DNA from: Rhizophagus clarus
Taxonomy: Eukaryota; Glomeromycota; Glomeromycetes; Glomerales; Glomeraceae
Reading direction: 5' to 3'
Assembly (NCBI GenBank): GCA_015698045.1
Contig: BLAL01000278.1
Location: 1,302,001-1,366,000 of the forward strand
DNA: 64,000 bases
This document shows, one piece after another, positions 11,667 to 24,188 of this stretch. Each line of letters starts with the position of its first letter. The stretch's first letter is position 1. The translations under genes were made by a program, and so were the position numbers. The notes under the pieces were generated by a model. That model saw nothing but the letters and a program-made list of their open reading frames with translations, made no database searches and was not told the origin of the DNA.

Positions 11667-13079
11667 ATGTACAAATTAAATAAAGATATTTTCTATTTGA
11701 TATTTGAAAATTTGGAAAATAATCTATATTCATGTCTTTTAGTTAATAAAACATGGTGTGAAATAGTAGTTCCAATGGTATGGAGAAATCCTTGGAAAGA
11801 ACCATTTTATTTACGAAATAAGCAGGAGAAATTATTGAAAGTGATTATTTCACATATACCAGATAAAACAAAAATTAAAGAAATTTATAGTTTTTTAAAA
11901 GATAATCAAATACATTCATTAGACATTAACACATACAAAAGACCTTTATTTGACTATATTAGTTTTTGTAAACATTTAAATTTAGGTTCAATCATGAGGA
12001 TAATCGATGTTAATATTGCATCCGGAAGATTAATCGTACGAGCTGAAATATTAAAACTTTTTGTCAATAAAAATTTAAGAATTACGCACCTTTACATACC
12101 AAAACATTTTAATTATCAAATACATCTCATTCCTGGAGCAAAAAGCTGCTTTTCAAAAATTGAATTCTTAAGATGTTATACAAATATAAATAATAATATT
12201 TTAACTGGATTATTAGAAATATGCAAATCAATTAAAGAGTTGAAACTTTATATTGAAAAGTATAAGTATAATAACAATTATGAAATTACTAAATTAATTG
12301 AGGCTCAAAAAAAATTAGTTAAAATTCATTTTAAACTTATTTATAATTTTTGTCTTCCACATGATGAATCATTTTGTAAAGTTCTTGAAAATTCTTTAAT
12401 TAAACATTCAAATACTATTCAATATTTTATAATGCATAAACCATTTACTACGGAAATTCTCTCATCTTTGGTAAATTTAAAAGGATTAGATTTGGGAAGT
12501 AATTATTTACTTCAAGAAAGCGAATGGAGTAATTTGGAAAATTTATCCTTGACTTCTTTGCAATTTTTAAAACTTTATAGATTTCCATTCAAATACTCAT
12601 TAAGTTTGATTGAAAACACAAGAGGATCACTTGTTGAAATAGAATTATATGATTACTTTTATTATAGTGAGAATGAATATAAAAAAATTATTCAGGTTAT
12701 TTATCAAAATTGTCCAAATTTAAAATATCTCACATTTTCTCCTCGAGATACTGATACTTTAGAAATAGAAAATTTATTAATTACTTGTCAATTTTTAAAT
12801 GGATTGCATATTATAAACCAAAGTAATATTGGTTGGGATAGTTTATTCAAAATATTGATTAAAGTATCACCAATTAGGTTGTATAAGTTTTACTTTGAAA
12901 ATAATGGGCCAATTAAATTATTAGAATCTTTAAAATTCTTTATTGATAACTGGAAAGGTCGACGTCCTATTTTACTAAGGTTAGCATATACTATGTATAC
13001 AAAAAAGGATGCAGAAACGGAGAATTTGTTAGAAAAATATAAATTAGAAGGAATGATTGAAGATCTTGAGGAATGGTAA
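11667..13079 (+). CDS. F-box / leucine-rich protein, 470 aa
   Basis: A single uninterrupted frame of 470 codons. Residues 1-45 form an F-box-like start (LNKDIFYLIFENL, then LVNKTWCEIVVPMVW), the pattern that binds Skp1 in SCF ubiquitin ligases. The rest has irregular leucine-rich units, for example near residues 260-300 (LSSLVNLKGLDLGSNYL) and near 345-365 (YQNCPNLKYLTFSP), and ends in a short acidic tail. By family, it would pick substrates for ubiquitylation; the substrate is unknown. The start is the first ATG and aligns with the paralogue at 15662. The poly-T and AT-rich leader just upstream fits a fungal 5' UTR. The frame is clean, so it is probably functional. Confidence 0.88.
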   Translation: MYKLNKDIFYLIFENLENNLYSCLLVNKTWCEIVVPMVWRNPWKEPFYLRNKQEKLLKVIISHIPDKTKIKEIYSFLKDNQIHSLDINTYKRPLFDYISFCKHLNLGSIMRIIDVNIASGRLIVRAEILKLFVNKNLRITHLYIPKHFNYQIHLIPGAKSCFSKIEFLRCYTNINNNILTGLLEICKSIKELKLYIEKYKYNNNYEITKLIEAQKKLVKIHFKLIYNFCLPHDESFCKVLENSLIKHSNTIQYFIMHKPFTTEILSSLVNLKGLDLGSNYLLQESEWSNLENLSLTSLQFLKLYRFPFKYSLSLIENTRGSLVEIELYDYFYYSENEYKKIIQVIYQNCPNLKYLTFSPRDTDTLEIENLLITCQFLNGLHIINQSNIGWDSLFKILIKVSPIRLYKFYFENNGPIKLLESLKFFIDNWKGRRPILLRLAYTMYTKKDAETENLLEKYKLEGMIEDLEEW

Positions 13080-15661
13080 ACTTCTATTATTGTTTATCAT
13101 TAAATTAAATTTAATTAGCATTTTTTTTTAGTATATTTTTAAAAATTATTTACATGCATAAAATAACACTGTAAAGTCTTGAATGAGTATAATTTTCTTT
13201 GTAGTTGTCATTAAGGTTAGGGAAATAATCGATTTACTGTATTAATAAATTTTTGAAACGTTTTTAAAGGCATATTTGTTAAAAATTACAGATGTTTTTT
13301 TTTCAATTTATTCAATGCTAAATTTAATTCTACGGCTCTACGCTTTGGATTGCTTTAGATTGCTTTAGATTGCTTTAGATTCCTAAAAAATAATTTCATT
13401 AGATCTTATATTGCCTTAATGTTGTGAAAATTCCGTAAAATTTAATTGTTCATCACCATCCACACAAATTGCTTAAATGTGTGTTCATAAGAAATCTTTT
13501 CTAACATTAAAATTTCAATGAATAATATTATCATTTATTGCAAATAGCAATAAAAAGCCTAAACAAGGACTTATATTAAAATGTTAAGGTTTGGATGACT
13601 CTTTAAACTCCAATTTAAATAAAAGTTAGATAACATGTATTAGCGATGGCAATCTGTCATCAGTCGGTCATAATGGTCATATCGGTCATAACCAGTTAAG
13701 AGCCTTTGACTGACTGACGTTTTGATCACAGCAGATTTCATAATGTATGGGTCTTATTCATTTTTATTACATTTGGAAATCCGGTAAAACTCGGAATAAG
13801 GTAAAAATTATATCATTAGATTCGGAGCACTAATCCGAGTATAGCAATATAGTCTTTATTTTATTCTGATTTCTACCAAGTTTTACCAAGTTACTCTTGA
13901 TAAGAAATGTGTCCTGTTACTACTATACATTATAAAATCAGCTATAACGAATTTAATCAAAAAAAATAAAATTGTTGAACGACGTTTTTTTTTAAATTCG
14001 TAGAAAAATATTTTTGGCTAGATTAGATGGGCAGTTTAATGGTCAGTTAACCGGTCAGTTAACCGGTCAGTCAACTGGTCGGTTAAGCAGAAGCCAAATG
14101 AATAATAACCACCTTATTAATCCCTGGTAACCGAGGTCGGTTAAGAGATCAGTCAGAAGTCTTTGACCGACCGATATCAGCCACTTATGACCACTTGACC
14201 AGTTATAACTGATTAATAACATTGACTGTTAAAATGCAATCTGATTATCTTATAAACGGACCTAAAGATTGTCATAGAATCCGTTCAATTCACACTAGAC
14301 TTATTGTGAAGCAAGAAAAATTTAATAAACAACGGTGACAGGAGATTACGAAATATTATTGTGAGGTGGCTTATTATTTATTGTACAAGTTGCAATATTA
14401 ATAATATTAATGCTAATTAAAATTTAAATAATAAGTTTCGCTTCAAATATTAACAGTTGTAATTTTATAAGTAAGTTTGATAAATATAATATGGTGATTT
14501 AATAAGTCTACGTGATCATTATGTCTTTATTTGAAAGAAATTTATTGTTTATATTTATAGAAGTCTATTAATAATATTCATGATTTTAAATTTAATTGTT
14601 TGGAACTTGTTGAACATAAATTCTATTAAACTAATTGTAAATGAATCATTGGTCAAATTATGGAAACTTCGTTTTGTGCTTATTTTAGAAGTAATTTAGT
14701 ATCAAAGACAAAATACTGTATAATGTACTGACATAAACATATCAATTTTAACAGATATTTAAAACTAAATATATTTTATTACAATATTTAAAACAATAGA
14801 AGTCATACAAATTAAATAATCATCGCAGTTTTCTCGGTGAAACTCATTCAACAACAAAAAATATATATATATATTTTTTTGCCTTAAATATATTATAAAT
14901 TGAAAATTTTTAAACAAAAACACTATAAATTTTTTTAAAATGCATATTATTTTTTCATGCACTTTGTGAATAGGTTATACACGGAACAATCGATATAACT
15001 CTTTCAAAAAAAATTCTTTCAAGTTAATTTATGATTTAATTAACTAGTTAATTATTTTTTAATAGTTAAGATATTTTTCAACATTTATTTACTTTCCTCT
15101 TATAAACTCTTCAGTTAACTTCATATAAGTTATTTATTTATTTTCTATTTTATTTAAGGGAGAGTTAGAATACAGAAAAGCACTCCATGCTAATAAATGA
15201 AAAATGAGTTATTTTCATATAAAAAGATATTTTGATCATGTGTAACCAAGTATTTTCTTCGTGTAATCTTCTGCATATTTTAATTCTTCAATATTTTACT
15301 TAATTTCAACGAAGATTTCGAATTGTTTGGTTTAAAATTTTAAATTTTATAATTACAAATGATTCAACAAATATTTAAACTTAAAATTCATGTCAAAGTT
15401 CTAGTTCTTTTGAAATGCAATTTATAAATTTGCACTAAATTTGAGACAAGTGATGTGACGCAGTTAAATTGTAGATAGCGTTAATATAGAATGGTTTATC
15501 CGGTTAAACTAATCACCCATTAACCGGATAAATTTAATCTAATTTTAGTTGTCACATTGTTGATCATTCATGCATCATTATAAATATTTACGTATTATCC
15601 ATTATCCTTCCTTTTAAGGAACTTAAATTTTTTTTTTTTCAAACAAATTTTTTTAAAAAAA
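13080..15661. other. Intergenic between the F-box paralogues
   Basis: No gene is supported. It holds a small tandem repeat of an 11 bp unit (TTGCTTTAGAT) at about 13345-13382 and a probable MITE at about 13640-14240, listed separately. The 65-codon minus frame at 14765-14962 is low-complexity and not called. The last 150 bp resemble the upstream region of the first F-box gene. Confidence 0.55.
13640..14240. mobile_element. Possible MITE with GGTCA/GGTTA subterminal repeats
   Basis: The left end carries repeated GGTCATAA-type motifs (CAGTCGGTCATAATGGTCAT, TCGGTCATAACCAGTT). The right end carries the reverse complement in the same order (CGACCGATATCAGCC, ATGACCACTTGACCAGTTAT). The middle at 14038-14098 has tandem GGTCAGTTAACC units. 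This mirrored layout fits a non-autonomous DNA transposon, perhaps hAT-like because the left edge GATGGCAA resembles the hAT end at 47244. I could not find a target-site duplication, so the exact ends are uncertain. Confidence 0.4.
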
Positions 15662-17062
15662 ATGTATCAATTAGATAAAGATATTCTCAACTTGATATTT
15701 GAAAATTTAAAGGTTAATTTATATCCATGTCTATTGGTTAATAAAACTTGGTGTGAAACAATAGTTCCAATTATATGGAAAAATCCTTGGAACGACTTAA
15801 TCGGCTCACTTTATTTTAAACGGGAAAAATCATTATTGAAAGTAATTGTTTCGCATATACCAGACGAGAAAAAGGTTAAAGAAATTTTTTATTATTTAAA
15901 AATTAATCAAACAGAAATAGACTCATTTCAAAGACCTTTATTTGATTATATTAGTTTTTGTAAGCATTTGAATTTAGGCTCAATTATGAGAATAATTAAT
16001 AATATTATTGATTCATCTGAAAGATTAACCGTTCAAGATGAAATATTCAATCTTTTCGTCAATGAAAATATAAGAATCACGCACCTTTACATACCAAACG
16101 ATTTTAATTATCAAATACATCTTATTCCTGGAGCAAGAAGCTGTTTTTCAAAAATTAAATTTTTAAAATGTTCTACTAATATAAATAATAATATTTTAAT
16201 TGGATTAATAGAAATGTGTAAATCGATTAAAGAGTTGAAGCTTGTTATTGAAAGGTTTAATAACAATTATGAAATTATTAAATTAATTGAGGCTCAAAAA
16301 AGATTAGTTAGAGTTCATTTTGAACTTAGTTACTATAATTCTTTATTTCCACAAGATGGTTCATTTGGTAAAGTTCTTGAAAATTCCTTGATTAAACATT
16401 CAAATACTATTCAATATTTTACGGCCCATAGACCAATTAGCACGGAAATTCTCTCGTCTTTGATAAATTTAAAAGGATTGGAATTGAGAGGTAATTTTTT
16501 AACTCCAGAAAAATGGAAGAATTTGGAAAATGCATCTTTACCTTCTTTACAATTTTTAAAACTTAATGGACTACCATTCAATTGCATAGTAAGTTTAATT
16601 AAGAATACAAGTGGATCACTTGTTGAAATAGAACTTTGTGATTACTTTTATTATAGTGAGAATGAATATAAAAGAATTATTCAGGTCATTTATCAAAATT
16701 GTCCAAATCTAAAATATTTCACATTTTCTCCTCAAGTTACTGATATTTTAGAAACAGAAAAATTATTAATTACTTGCCAATTTTTAAATGGATTACACAT
16801 TATAAACAGAAAGTATATTGATTGGGATAGTTTATTCAAAGTATTAATTAAAGCATCACCAGTTAGGTTGTATAAGTTTTACTTTGAGGTTAATGAACCA
16901 ATTAAATTAGAATCCTTAAAATACTTTATTGATAATTGGAAAGGTAGACGTCCTATTTTATTAAAAATAAAATGTATGTATACAGGGATAGATACAGAAA
17001 TGAGGAATTTGTTAAAAAAATACTTATTAGAAGGATTAATTGATACCCTTTATGAATGGTAA
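15662..17062 (+). CDS. F-box / leucine-rich protein, 466 aa, paralogue
   Basis: A single clean frame of 466 codons, closely similar to the 11667-13079 gene from the first residue (F-box LDKDILNLIFENL, LVNKTWCETIVPIIW) to the C-terminus (LLEKY/LLKKY region and a final YEW). Shared blocks include LIPGARSCFSKI near residue 155 and CDYFYYSENEYKRIIQVIY near 320. Differences are mostly substitutions and a few codon-sized indels, so both copies have kept their frames. That suggests selection on both after a tandem duplication. The expected role is substrate adaptor of an SCF-type ubiquitin ligase; the target is unknown. Confidence 0.88.
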   Translation: MYQLDKDILNLIFENLKVNLYPCLLVNKTWCETIVPIIWKNPWNDLIGSLYFKREKSLLKVIVSHIPDEKKVKEIFYYLKINQTEIDSFQRPLFDYISFCKHLNLGSIMRIINNIIDSSERLTVQDEIFNLFVNENIRITHLYIPNDFNYQIHLIPGARSCFSKIKFLKCSTNINNNILIGLIEMCKSIKELKLVIERFNNNYEIIKLIEAQKRLVRVHFELSYYNSLFPQDGSFGKVLENSLIKHSNTIQYFTAHRPISTEILSSLINLKGLELRGNFLTPEKWKNLENASLPSLQFLKLNGLPFNCIVSLIKNTSGSLVEIELCDYFYYSENEYKRIIQVIYQNCPNLKYFTFSPQVTDILETEKLLITCQFLNGLHIINRKYIDWDSLFKVLIKASPVRLYKFYFEVNEPIKLESLKYFIDNWKGRRPILLKIKCMYTGIDTEMRNLLKKYLLEGLIDTLYEW

Positions 17063-17479
17063 TCTTCTATTGTATTAATATTACATTTTAGTCAAGAAAA
17101 ATAAATTTTGTATCATTATAATTTCTTTGTAGTTGTCATTAAAGTTAAAGAAATAATTGAATGTATTTTATGTTTAATTACATGCTCTTACATAAAAGAA
17201 TCTTAAAAATAATTTACTGTTGTGAAATTCCGATTATAAATACTAAAATTTGTATGTTCGGGAAAATTGTCTGAATGTTACTATATTTATTGCAAATATT
17301 TATGCTCACTCTCAGAATTGTGCATTTTCATTTACTGTATTACCCTTACTCGTTCTTGTCAATTCTTTCCAAATCAGTAATTTTTGTCCTCTTCAGTTGG
17401 CCTACAGTTTTTTTCATCTCTTCTCTTATTTTCATTATCCCACAACTTTTTGTATATCAACATTGTCTTTCTTAATGCA

Positions 17480-17980
17480 TTGTTCGAATTCTGATTTGTG
17501 AATTCTCAATTATTTCTCTTCCCAAATTATATCACTATACCGCCTGCTGTGGCAGGCAATGGCGTCTTCAGTATCTTGAAAGGACCGTCAAATTTTCCAA
17601 GGGTCCTTCTTGCTTGTCTTGTAACCCTTGTTGGTGATTAAACTCTTTCTTCCTCTTAAATTTAACGGTATTATCTTCCTTCGCTAGGTTATTCGATTCG
17701 TTAGTGAATTGAAGTACTGTTGTTTGCGGTTTGAACTTATAAGATGCTCCGCATTCATTATTCATTACGCGATTTTTCATTATCGCTCGTTTAAAAATTA
17801 TAGGAAAAAACGTGTAGCTTCGAATTCGTTAGCTTTTACTTTTACTAACACATTCACCCATCTCTCTCCTATTTGTAATAAATAAAGTCATCGGTATTCT
17901 GTTTTGTTCTAACTGTTCAATAAAGCCTGATTCACTCTCACTCGGATTTGGCATTGTTCTGAAATCCTATTTGAATTCCG
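17480..17980 (-). pseudogene. Relic of retroelement integrase C-terminus (weak)
   Basis: On minus around 17640-17530 one frame reads TRQARRTLGKFDGPFKIL, which resembles the GPY/F module that follows the integrase core in Ty3/gypsy-type elements. The upstream minus sequence (to about 17980) gives broken frames such as FIEQLEQNRIPMTLFIT. Stops and frame changes are frequent. No LTR, tract or target duplication is visible. Base composition is less AT-rich than the flanks, which also points to an inserted relic. Confidence 0.35.
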
Positions 17981-19715
17981 TCTCTAATTGTTTTCTAAGC
18001 TTGATTTTTACTTTTACAGTTTCTTAATCTTCGCTTTCTCCACTTTAAAATTTCGATATATTTTCTGTTTATCGTTTGATCCCCTGATTCTGTTCTTAAT
18101 GTTGCTTTGACTTTTTTGAAACAATACGTAAGCATACGTTGTTTTTTTTCCAACTGCGCAACACTTCAGTTAAGTAAACAAGACTTGGTGATTAATAGTC
18201 ATTTGACAGTATAAAAATACATGTGTGTTAATTTTATTAAATACTCGTGAAGAAATAGATATTAACACACATATAAGCATTTGTCAGCCGTTTTTTGCAA
18301 AAATGGAAATAATCTGTAAATCGTTCCATTTTTGAAAGAACATTCACGGCGTATTTTGCATAGAAATTTCTATTTCTTTCTATTCATCAATCTAATCTAA
18401 TTTTGTAGATAATCCACATGTTAAATTGCCATGAAATCAAAAATAATTTCCTTTTTGGTAAAAAACGGTCCATTTAATCTTTATGTATATGTACTTTATG
18501 TACTATGAACAGAACATTGAACATGTACTGTACATGAACATGTACATACAAAGGAATTTTTTTTTTATTTTTTTTATTTGATTATTTTGAACACTTTCTT
18601 TAGGAAACTTTTGTCACTGACCTCGCCTGTGTCAGTAATATCATTAATTAAGTTGAGCCATCACAAATAAATTACATTTTTTAGCCTCGTATGTTGATCC
18701 TTTGCAAAAAAATAAATTTATTCAAAAACTAATTTTTCTGCACATGAAATGAATTATTTTCAATATTTTAAAAATTATTTTAAACAATCCTGCCCGCAGG
18801 GCTATCCTTAAAAGAAAAAGAAAAATTTGCAAGAATTGCAAATTTTTCTTAATAAATTTTAAAAATAAACTTTATGTTTTTTTGCACTAAATTAAAAAAA
18901 AAATTAAATAAATCTAGAGTTAATGAACCTACGAAACTTTAAATTGTTAATAAACTCCCTTTCGAAAACTATGATGAATAAAAAAAGATTCGGAGCGTAA
19001 CATACCTCTGAATTCAAAATTATCAATAGGTTCCCATCTGGAACCTATAAAACGTATAAAAAATCATTTTTTTTCTATCAAACGATTAATAAAAGAAAAA
19101 TTGTTATTTTTTTTAATTAAAACTAGCAGTCACCCGTACTGCACTGGTTAAAATAGTCCAATTCGGGTCAGATTTTTGTTAGGCAAATTTGAGCTGAATT
19201 ATGTAACTTGCTTAACAAAAATCATCAAAAAAACGCTTGGTAAACTTTTTCTACTTTAATTTATTTTAAACGTTTTTTTAATTTGTTAATTTTGCAAGAA
19301 AAAGTTGTGAAACGCTAATTTTTTATCAAATCATCTGTAAAAAAAGCGTTATGCAACTTTTTTTACAAATTTCGCAAAAAAAAGTTGCGAAATGTTGGTT
19401 TTTATTAAATAATTTGATAAAATAAAATATTGCGAAATGTTTTTTATGATAATTTAAAATAAAAAACGTCTCTTACGTTTGTTATTATCAACCGCAAAAT
19501 AAAAAAAAAACGCTTTTTTTAAGCGTTTAATATAAAAGATAAAGCTCACGATCGGGTCAGATAGGTCAGGTAATTGACTTAACCCGATCCGCGATATTCA
19601 AGTCGGGTCAACAAATTCATGACCCGCTTAGGGTACCTGAATTTCATATATAAAACACTGAAACGTTACTGTTTTGGAGTTTTTTTTTCAACCTGAATAA
19701 AAAACCAATTGTTTT
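17981..19715. other. Non-coding, probable transposon-derived
   Basis: No gene. About 19128-19155 reads CTAGCAGTCACCCG then TACTGCACTGG, a sequence type often found near ends of non-autonomous elements. From 19230 to 19540 there are many inverted AACGTTTTTT / AAAAAACG patches, and 19550-19640 has repeated GGGTCA/TGACCC words. It probably belongs to the same unit as the satellite that follows. Confidence 0.4.
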
Positions 19716-19719
19716 TAAT

Positions 19720-21730
19720 ATAAAAAATAAAACAAAACGATTTCAAATAAAAAAAGATTTTTTGATCGTTTTTAATAAAAAAAAAACAATTTCTTGATCA
19801 TTTTTAAATGACAAAAATAAAACAATTTTTGATCGTTTTTAATAACAAAAATAAAACGATGTTTGATCGTTTTTAATATCAAGAATAAAACGATTTCTTA
19901 ATCGTTTTTAATAACAATTTCTTAATCGTTTTTAATAACAAAATAAAAAAACGTTTTTAGTAACAAAAAAAAAAGACAATCATTTTTAATAAAAAAAAAA
20001 CGATTTTAAATAACAAAAAAAAAACGATTTCTTAATCGTTTTTAATAACAAAATAAAAAACGATTTCTTAATCATTTTTAAATAACAAATAAAAAATGAT
20101 TTCTTAATCGTTTTTAAATAGCAAAATAAAAAAAGATTTCTTAATCGTTTTTAAATAACAAAATAAAAAACGATTTCTCAATCGTTTTTAATAACAAATA
20201 AAAAAATGATTTCTTAATCGTTTTTAAATAACGTTTTTAAATAACAAATAAAAAAATGATTTCTTAATCGTTTTTAAATAACATTTTTTAATAACAAAAA
20301 AAAACGATTTCTTAATCGTTTTTAATAACAAAATAAAAAACGATTTCTTAATCGTTTTTAAATAACAAAATAAAAAACGATTTCTCAATCGTTTTTAATA
20401 ACAAATAAAAAAATGATTTCTTAATCGTTTTTAAATAACGTTTTTTAATAACAAAAAAAAAAAGATTTCTTAATCGTTTTTAAATAACAAAAAAAAACGA
20501 TTTCTTAATCGTTTTTAATAACAAAAAAAAAACGATTTCTTAATCGTTTTTAAATAACAAAATAAAAAACGATTTCTTAATCGTTTTTAAATAACAAAAT
20601 AAAAAACGATTTCTTAATCGTTTTTAAATAACAAAATAAAAAACGATTTCTTAATCGTTTTTAAATAACAAAATAAAAAAACGTTTTTAATAACAAATAA
20701 AAAAATGATTTCTTAATCGTTTTTAAATAACGTTTTTAAATAACAAATAAAAAAATGATTTCTTAATCGTTTTTAAATAACGTTTTTTAATAACAAAAAA
20801 AAAACGATTTCTTAATCGTTTTTAAATAACAAAAAAAAAACGATTTCTTAATCGTTTTTAATAACAAAAAAAAAACGATTTCTTAATCGTTTTTAATAAC
20901 AAAATAAAAAAACGATTTCTTAATCGTTTTTAAATAACAAAATAAAAAACGATTTCTTAATCGTTTTTAAATAACAAAATAAAAAACGATTTCTTAATCG
21001 TTTTTAAATAACAAAATAAAAAACAATTTCTTAATCGTTTTTAAATAACAAAATAAAAAACGATTTCTCAATCGTTTTTAATAACAAATAAAAAAATGAT
21101 TTCTTAATCGTTTTTAAATAACGTTTTTAAATAACAAAATAAATAACGATTTCTTAATCGTTTTTAAATAACGTTTTTTAATAACAAAAAAAAAACGATT
21201 TCTTAATCGTTTTTAAATAACAAAAAAAAAACGATTTCTTAATCGTTTTTAATAATAAAATAAAAAACGATTTCTTAATCGTTTTTAAATAACAAAATAA
21301 AAAACGATTTCTTAATCGTTTTTAATAACAAATAAAAAAATGATTTCTTAATCGTTTTTAAATAACGTTTTTTAATAACAAAAAAAAAACGATTTCTTAA
21401 TCGTTTTTAAATAACAAAAAAAAACGATTTCTTAATCGTTTTTAATAATAAAATAAAAAACGATTTCTTAATCGTTTTTAATAATAAAATAAAAAACGAT
21501 TTCTTAATCGTTTTTAAATAACAAAATAAAAAACGATTTCTTAATCGTTTTTAAATAACAAAATAAAAACGATTTCTTAATCGTTTTTAAATAACAAAAT
21601 AAAAAACGATTTCTTAATCGTTTTTAAATAACAAAATAAAAAACGATTTCTTAATCGTTTTTAATAACAAATAAAAAAATGATTTCTTAATCGTTTTTAA
21701 TAACAAAAATAAAAACGATTTCTTAATCTC
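19720..21730. repeat. 2 kb satellite of about 37 bp units with a self-complementary core
   Basis: Dozens of head-to-tail units of about 37 bp. Each has the core ACGATTTCTTAATCGT, in which ACGATT and AATCGT pair around a 4-base TCTT loop, followed by TTTTAAATAACAAAATAAAA. Variant units (AACAAATAAAAAAATGATTTC; extra AACGTTTTT) recur in a regular order, indicating higher-order amplification of multi-unit blocks. Units on the left (19720-20000) are more degenerate than those on the right. No coding potential. Confidence 0.92.
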
Positions 21731-24188
21731 TACGTATTAATAATGTTTTGATTAGTTTATAAATAAATAAATAGTTGAATAGGTTAGACCGGGCTGAATA
21801 AAATCCGCAGTTAACACTTCAGATTTTAATATTTTTATAATGAAATTCGATAAATTATTAGATAAATAAAAACGATTTTTACAACATTTTTTCATTATTT
21901 ATAAGGTAAAAAATGTTGCTATTTTCATTTAATTCATAAATAAAAAACATCTCGCACCATTTTTTATTAATAGGCGTTAAAAATTTTTCATTAGTATAGT
22001 TAAAAAAACGTTGCGAAAAGCGTTTTCTATGTGTAATAAAAACGGTTTGCAACTTTTTTTTTGCGAACCTGCTGTAAACTATGATAATAATTAGCAATGA
22101 AAATTTGCCAGGGACTCAGACCAAGGTTTAATATCACAATTGATTAACTGTTAATATAGTATTTAAACTAAACTCACTAACTGTACTAAAAGAACCCTAG
22201 TTTTTATTTAAGAAAAACTGTACTACATTTAAGTTTACAATTTTACGGTGTTGTTTCTGTGCTTTCGCTAAATAAAATAAACTCAAAAAGTTTAAATGAA
22301 GTTGTTGGTAAGGAACACTCAAACATTAATTTTTATTAAAACAGATTTAATAATATAAATAATAACATCAATACTTTGTATGAAATTACTTTTGTTTTTA
22401 CATTTTATGGCATATTTTTAGCACTTTTTTTTTAAATTAAATAGGCCTTGGAGATTTAGATATTAATTGTATTAATTTCATTATGCTAATTTTAAAATAA
22501 TTAGTGTTTTTATGTGTATTTGAAACTATTCTCATTAAAAAACAATGTTTATTTGTTTATTAAAATTGATTTTATTTTAATAAATGTAAAGTATTGGTTG
22601 ATAAATAAATGTATTATCAAAAAATTTATTTAAAATTAACTATAAATTATTTTATTTTTTATAAGAATTTTTTTAAGATAAATGTTACAATATATGTAAA
22701 ACAATAATTCAAATCAATATAAACATTTGTTGTCATAAAGATCACATAACACAATTAGGAAGTAACGCAAAGATAAAAAATTTCATCTTACATTCCATGA
22801 CTTATTTAAAGGGAGTAACGTAATTATGTAATTTTTGCTACTTTATGTTACGCACTAGCCGATTTACGTTACGCATTTGCTACCTGCCGAAAAAGTTCCA
22901 TTTTCTATTGATTTTATTATTTAACTAGAAATTGTTTTATTGTTGTGGATGTCATAATTATTATTACCTTTAATATTTTTTTTATAATTGTAAAAAATGG
23001 TCAATCAAATTTTATGAAAAAAAGATAGATGAAATAAGAAATGAAAAGGAAAGATAAGGTAGTACTGCAAAGGCAAAAAAGATGAGAAAAATACAACACA
23101 TCCAGTTATAATTTAAGGCTATTAAAGCAAATTTAATAATTTGTTACTTCTATTACTTTAAAATAATGTGTTTAAAAAAATTCTTCCATGATTCCATAAT
23201 CTGATGATAACTTTGATTGCAGCAAGTTATACAAAAAAATACTCATGTTACTACTTTGAAGCAGGGTTTTAAAATCACATGTATGAATAAGAAGTATACA
23301 TAAAGAAAATAAAATTAATAAAATGAGCTAAAATTTTATCCAAGGAAATTTTCATTTAAGTTAATAATTTAATTAAAATACTTATTCAGTACTTAAGCTA
23401 ATAGTACATTTATACATTGATAGTTTTAAACACCGATGGTTATAAAATTTGCCAATTTTTAAACTTCGTCTCATATATTATATGATATATGATTAATTAA
23501 CCGTAAATTGAAAATCTTTTGAAATTAGAAAAGCTAAATAATTATAATATATGATTTAATGGTTCATCCACAATTTTCTTATTATTAATGTTTTATTTTA
23601 CTTGACCAATTAGAAATAACATTGCACAACATTAGATCTTAGATCTTGAAAACTTTATTTTTACAGCTAGGAATATTATTTTATACATTTACATTATTTA
23701 ATTAATTTTTAATTCATTTTTTTTTACATTGCTTTAATTGATCATATTAAAACTTTTAATTCCAATCATATACTATATATATTTGATGTTATAAATAAAA
23801 ATAAACTTGATAATTTAATATAATATCCGGATAACTGAAATTACAACATAAAAGAATTATTTAAATTACAAACTAAGAAACTTATAAAATATCTTACTAT
23901 TCTAGCCTTAGTGTAGAAACAATTCCAAATAAAGAAAGAAATACATATATTTAATACTTAGATAAGTTATAAAAGAAGGAATTATTTAAATTACAAACTA
24001 AGAACTTGCAAAATATTTTACTACTCTAGCCTTAGTGTTTAAATAATTCTAAAAAAATGAAACAAAAATGAATATATCACAACACTATAAATCTAAACTA
24101 ATTATTGTTGACAGTTTTAATATCTAAACGATTAATAAATTAATTAATTTCATATAAAATAATTTGTAAAATTACTTTTTTGCACATA
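21731..24188. other. Intergenic, no supported gene
   Basis: AT-rich. Near 21960-22080 there are inverted AACGTTGCGAAAAGCG / TTTGCAACTTTTTTTTGCGA patches like those left of the satellite. About 23853-23940 and 23976-24065 are an imperfect direct repeat (TTTAAATTACAAACTAAGAA ... CTAGCCTTAGTG) just downstream of the kinase gene's stop. The 72-codon minus frame at 21879-22097 lies in repeat-derived sequence and is not called. Confidence 0.5.

Noticed and set aside
17250..17501. Two hydrophobic plus frames
   Set aside because: Overlapping frames without family features; probably chance ORFs next to a retroelement relic.
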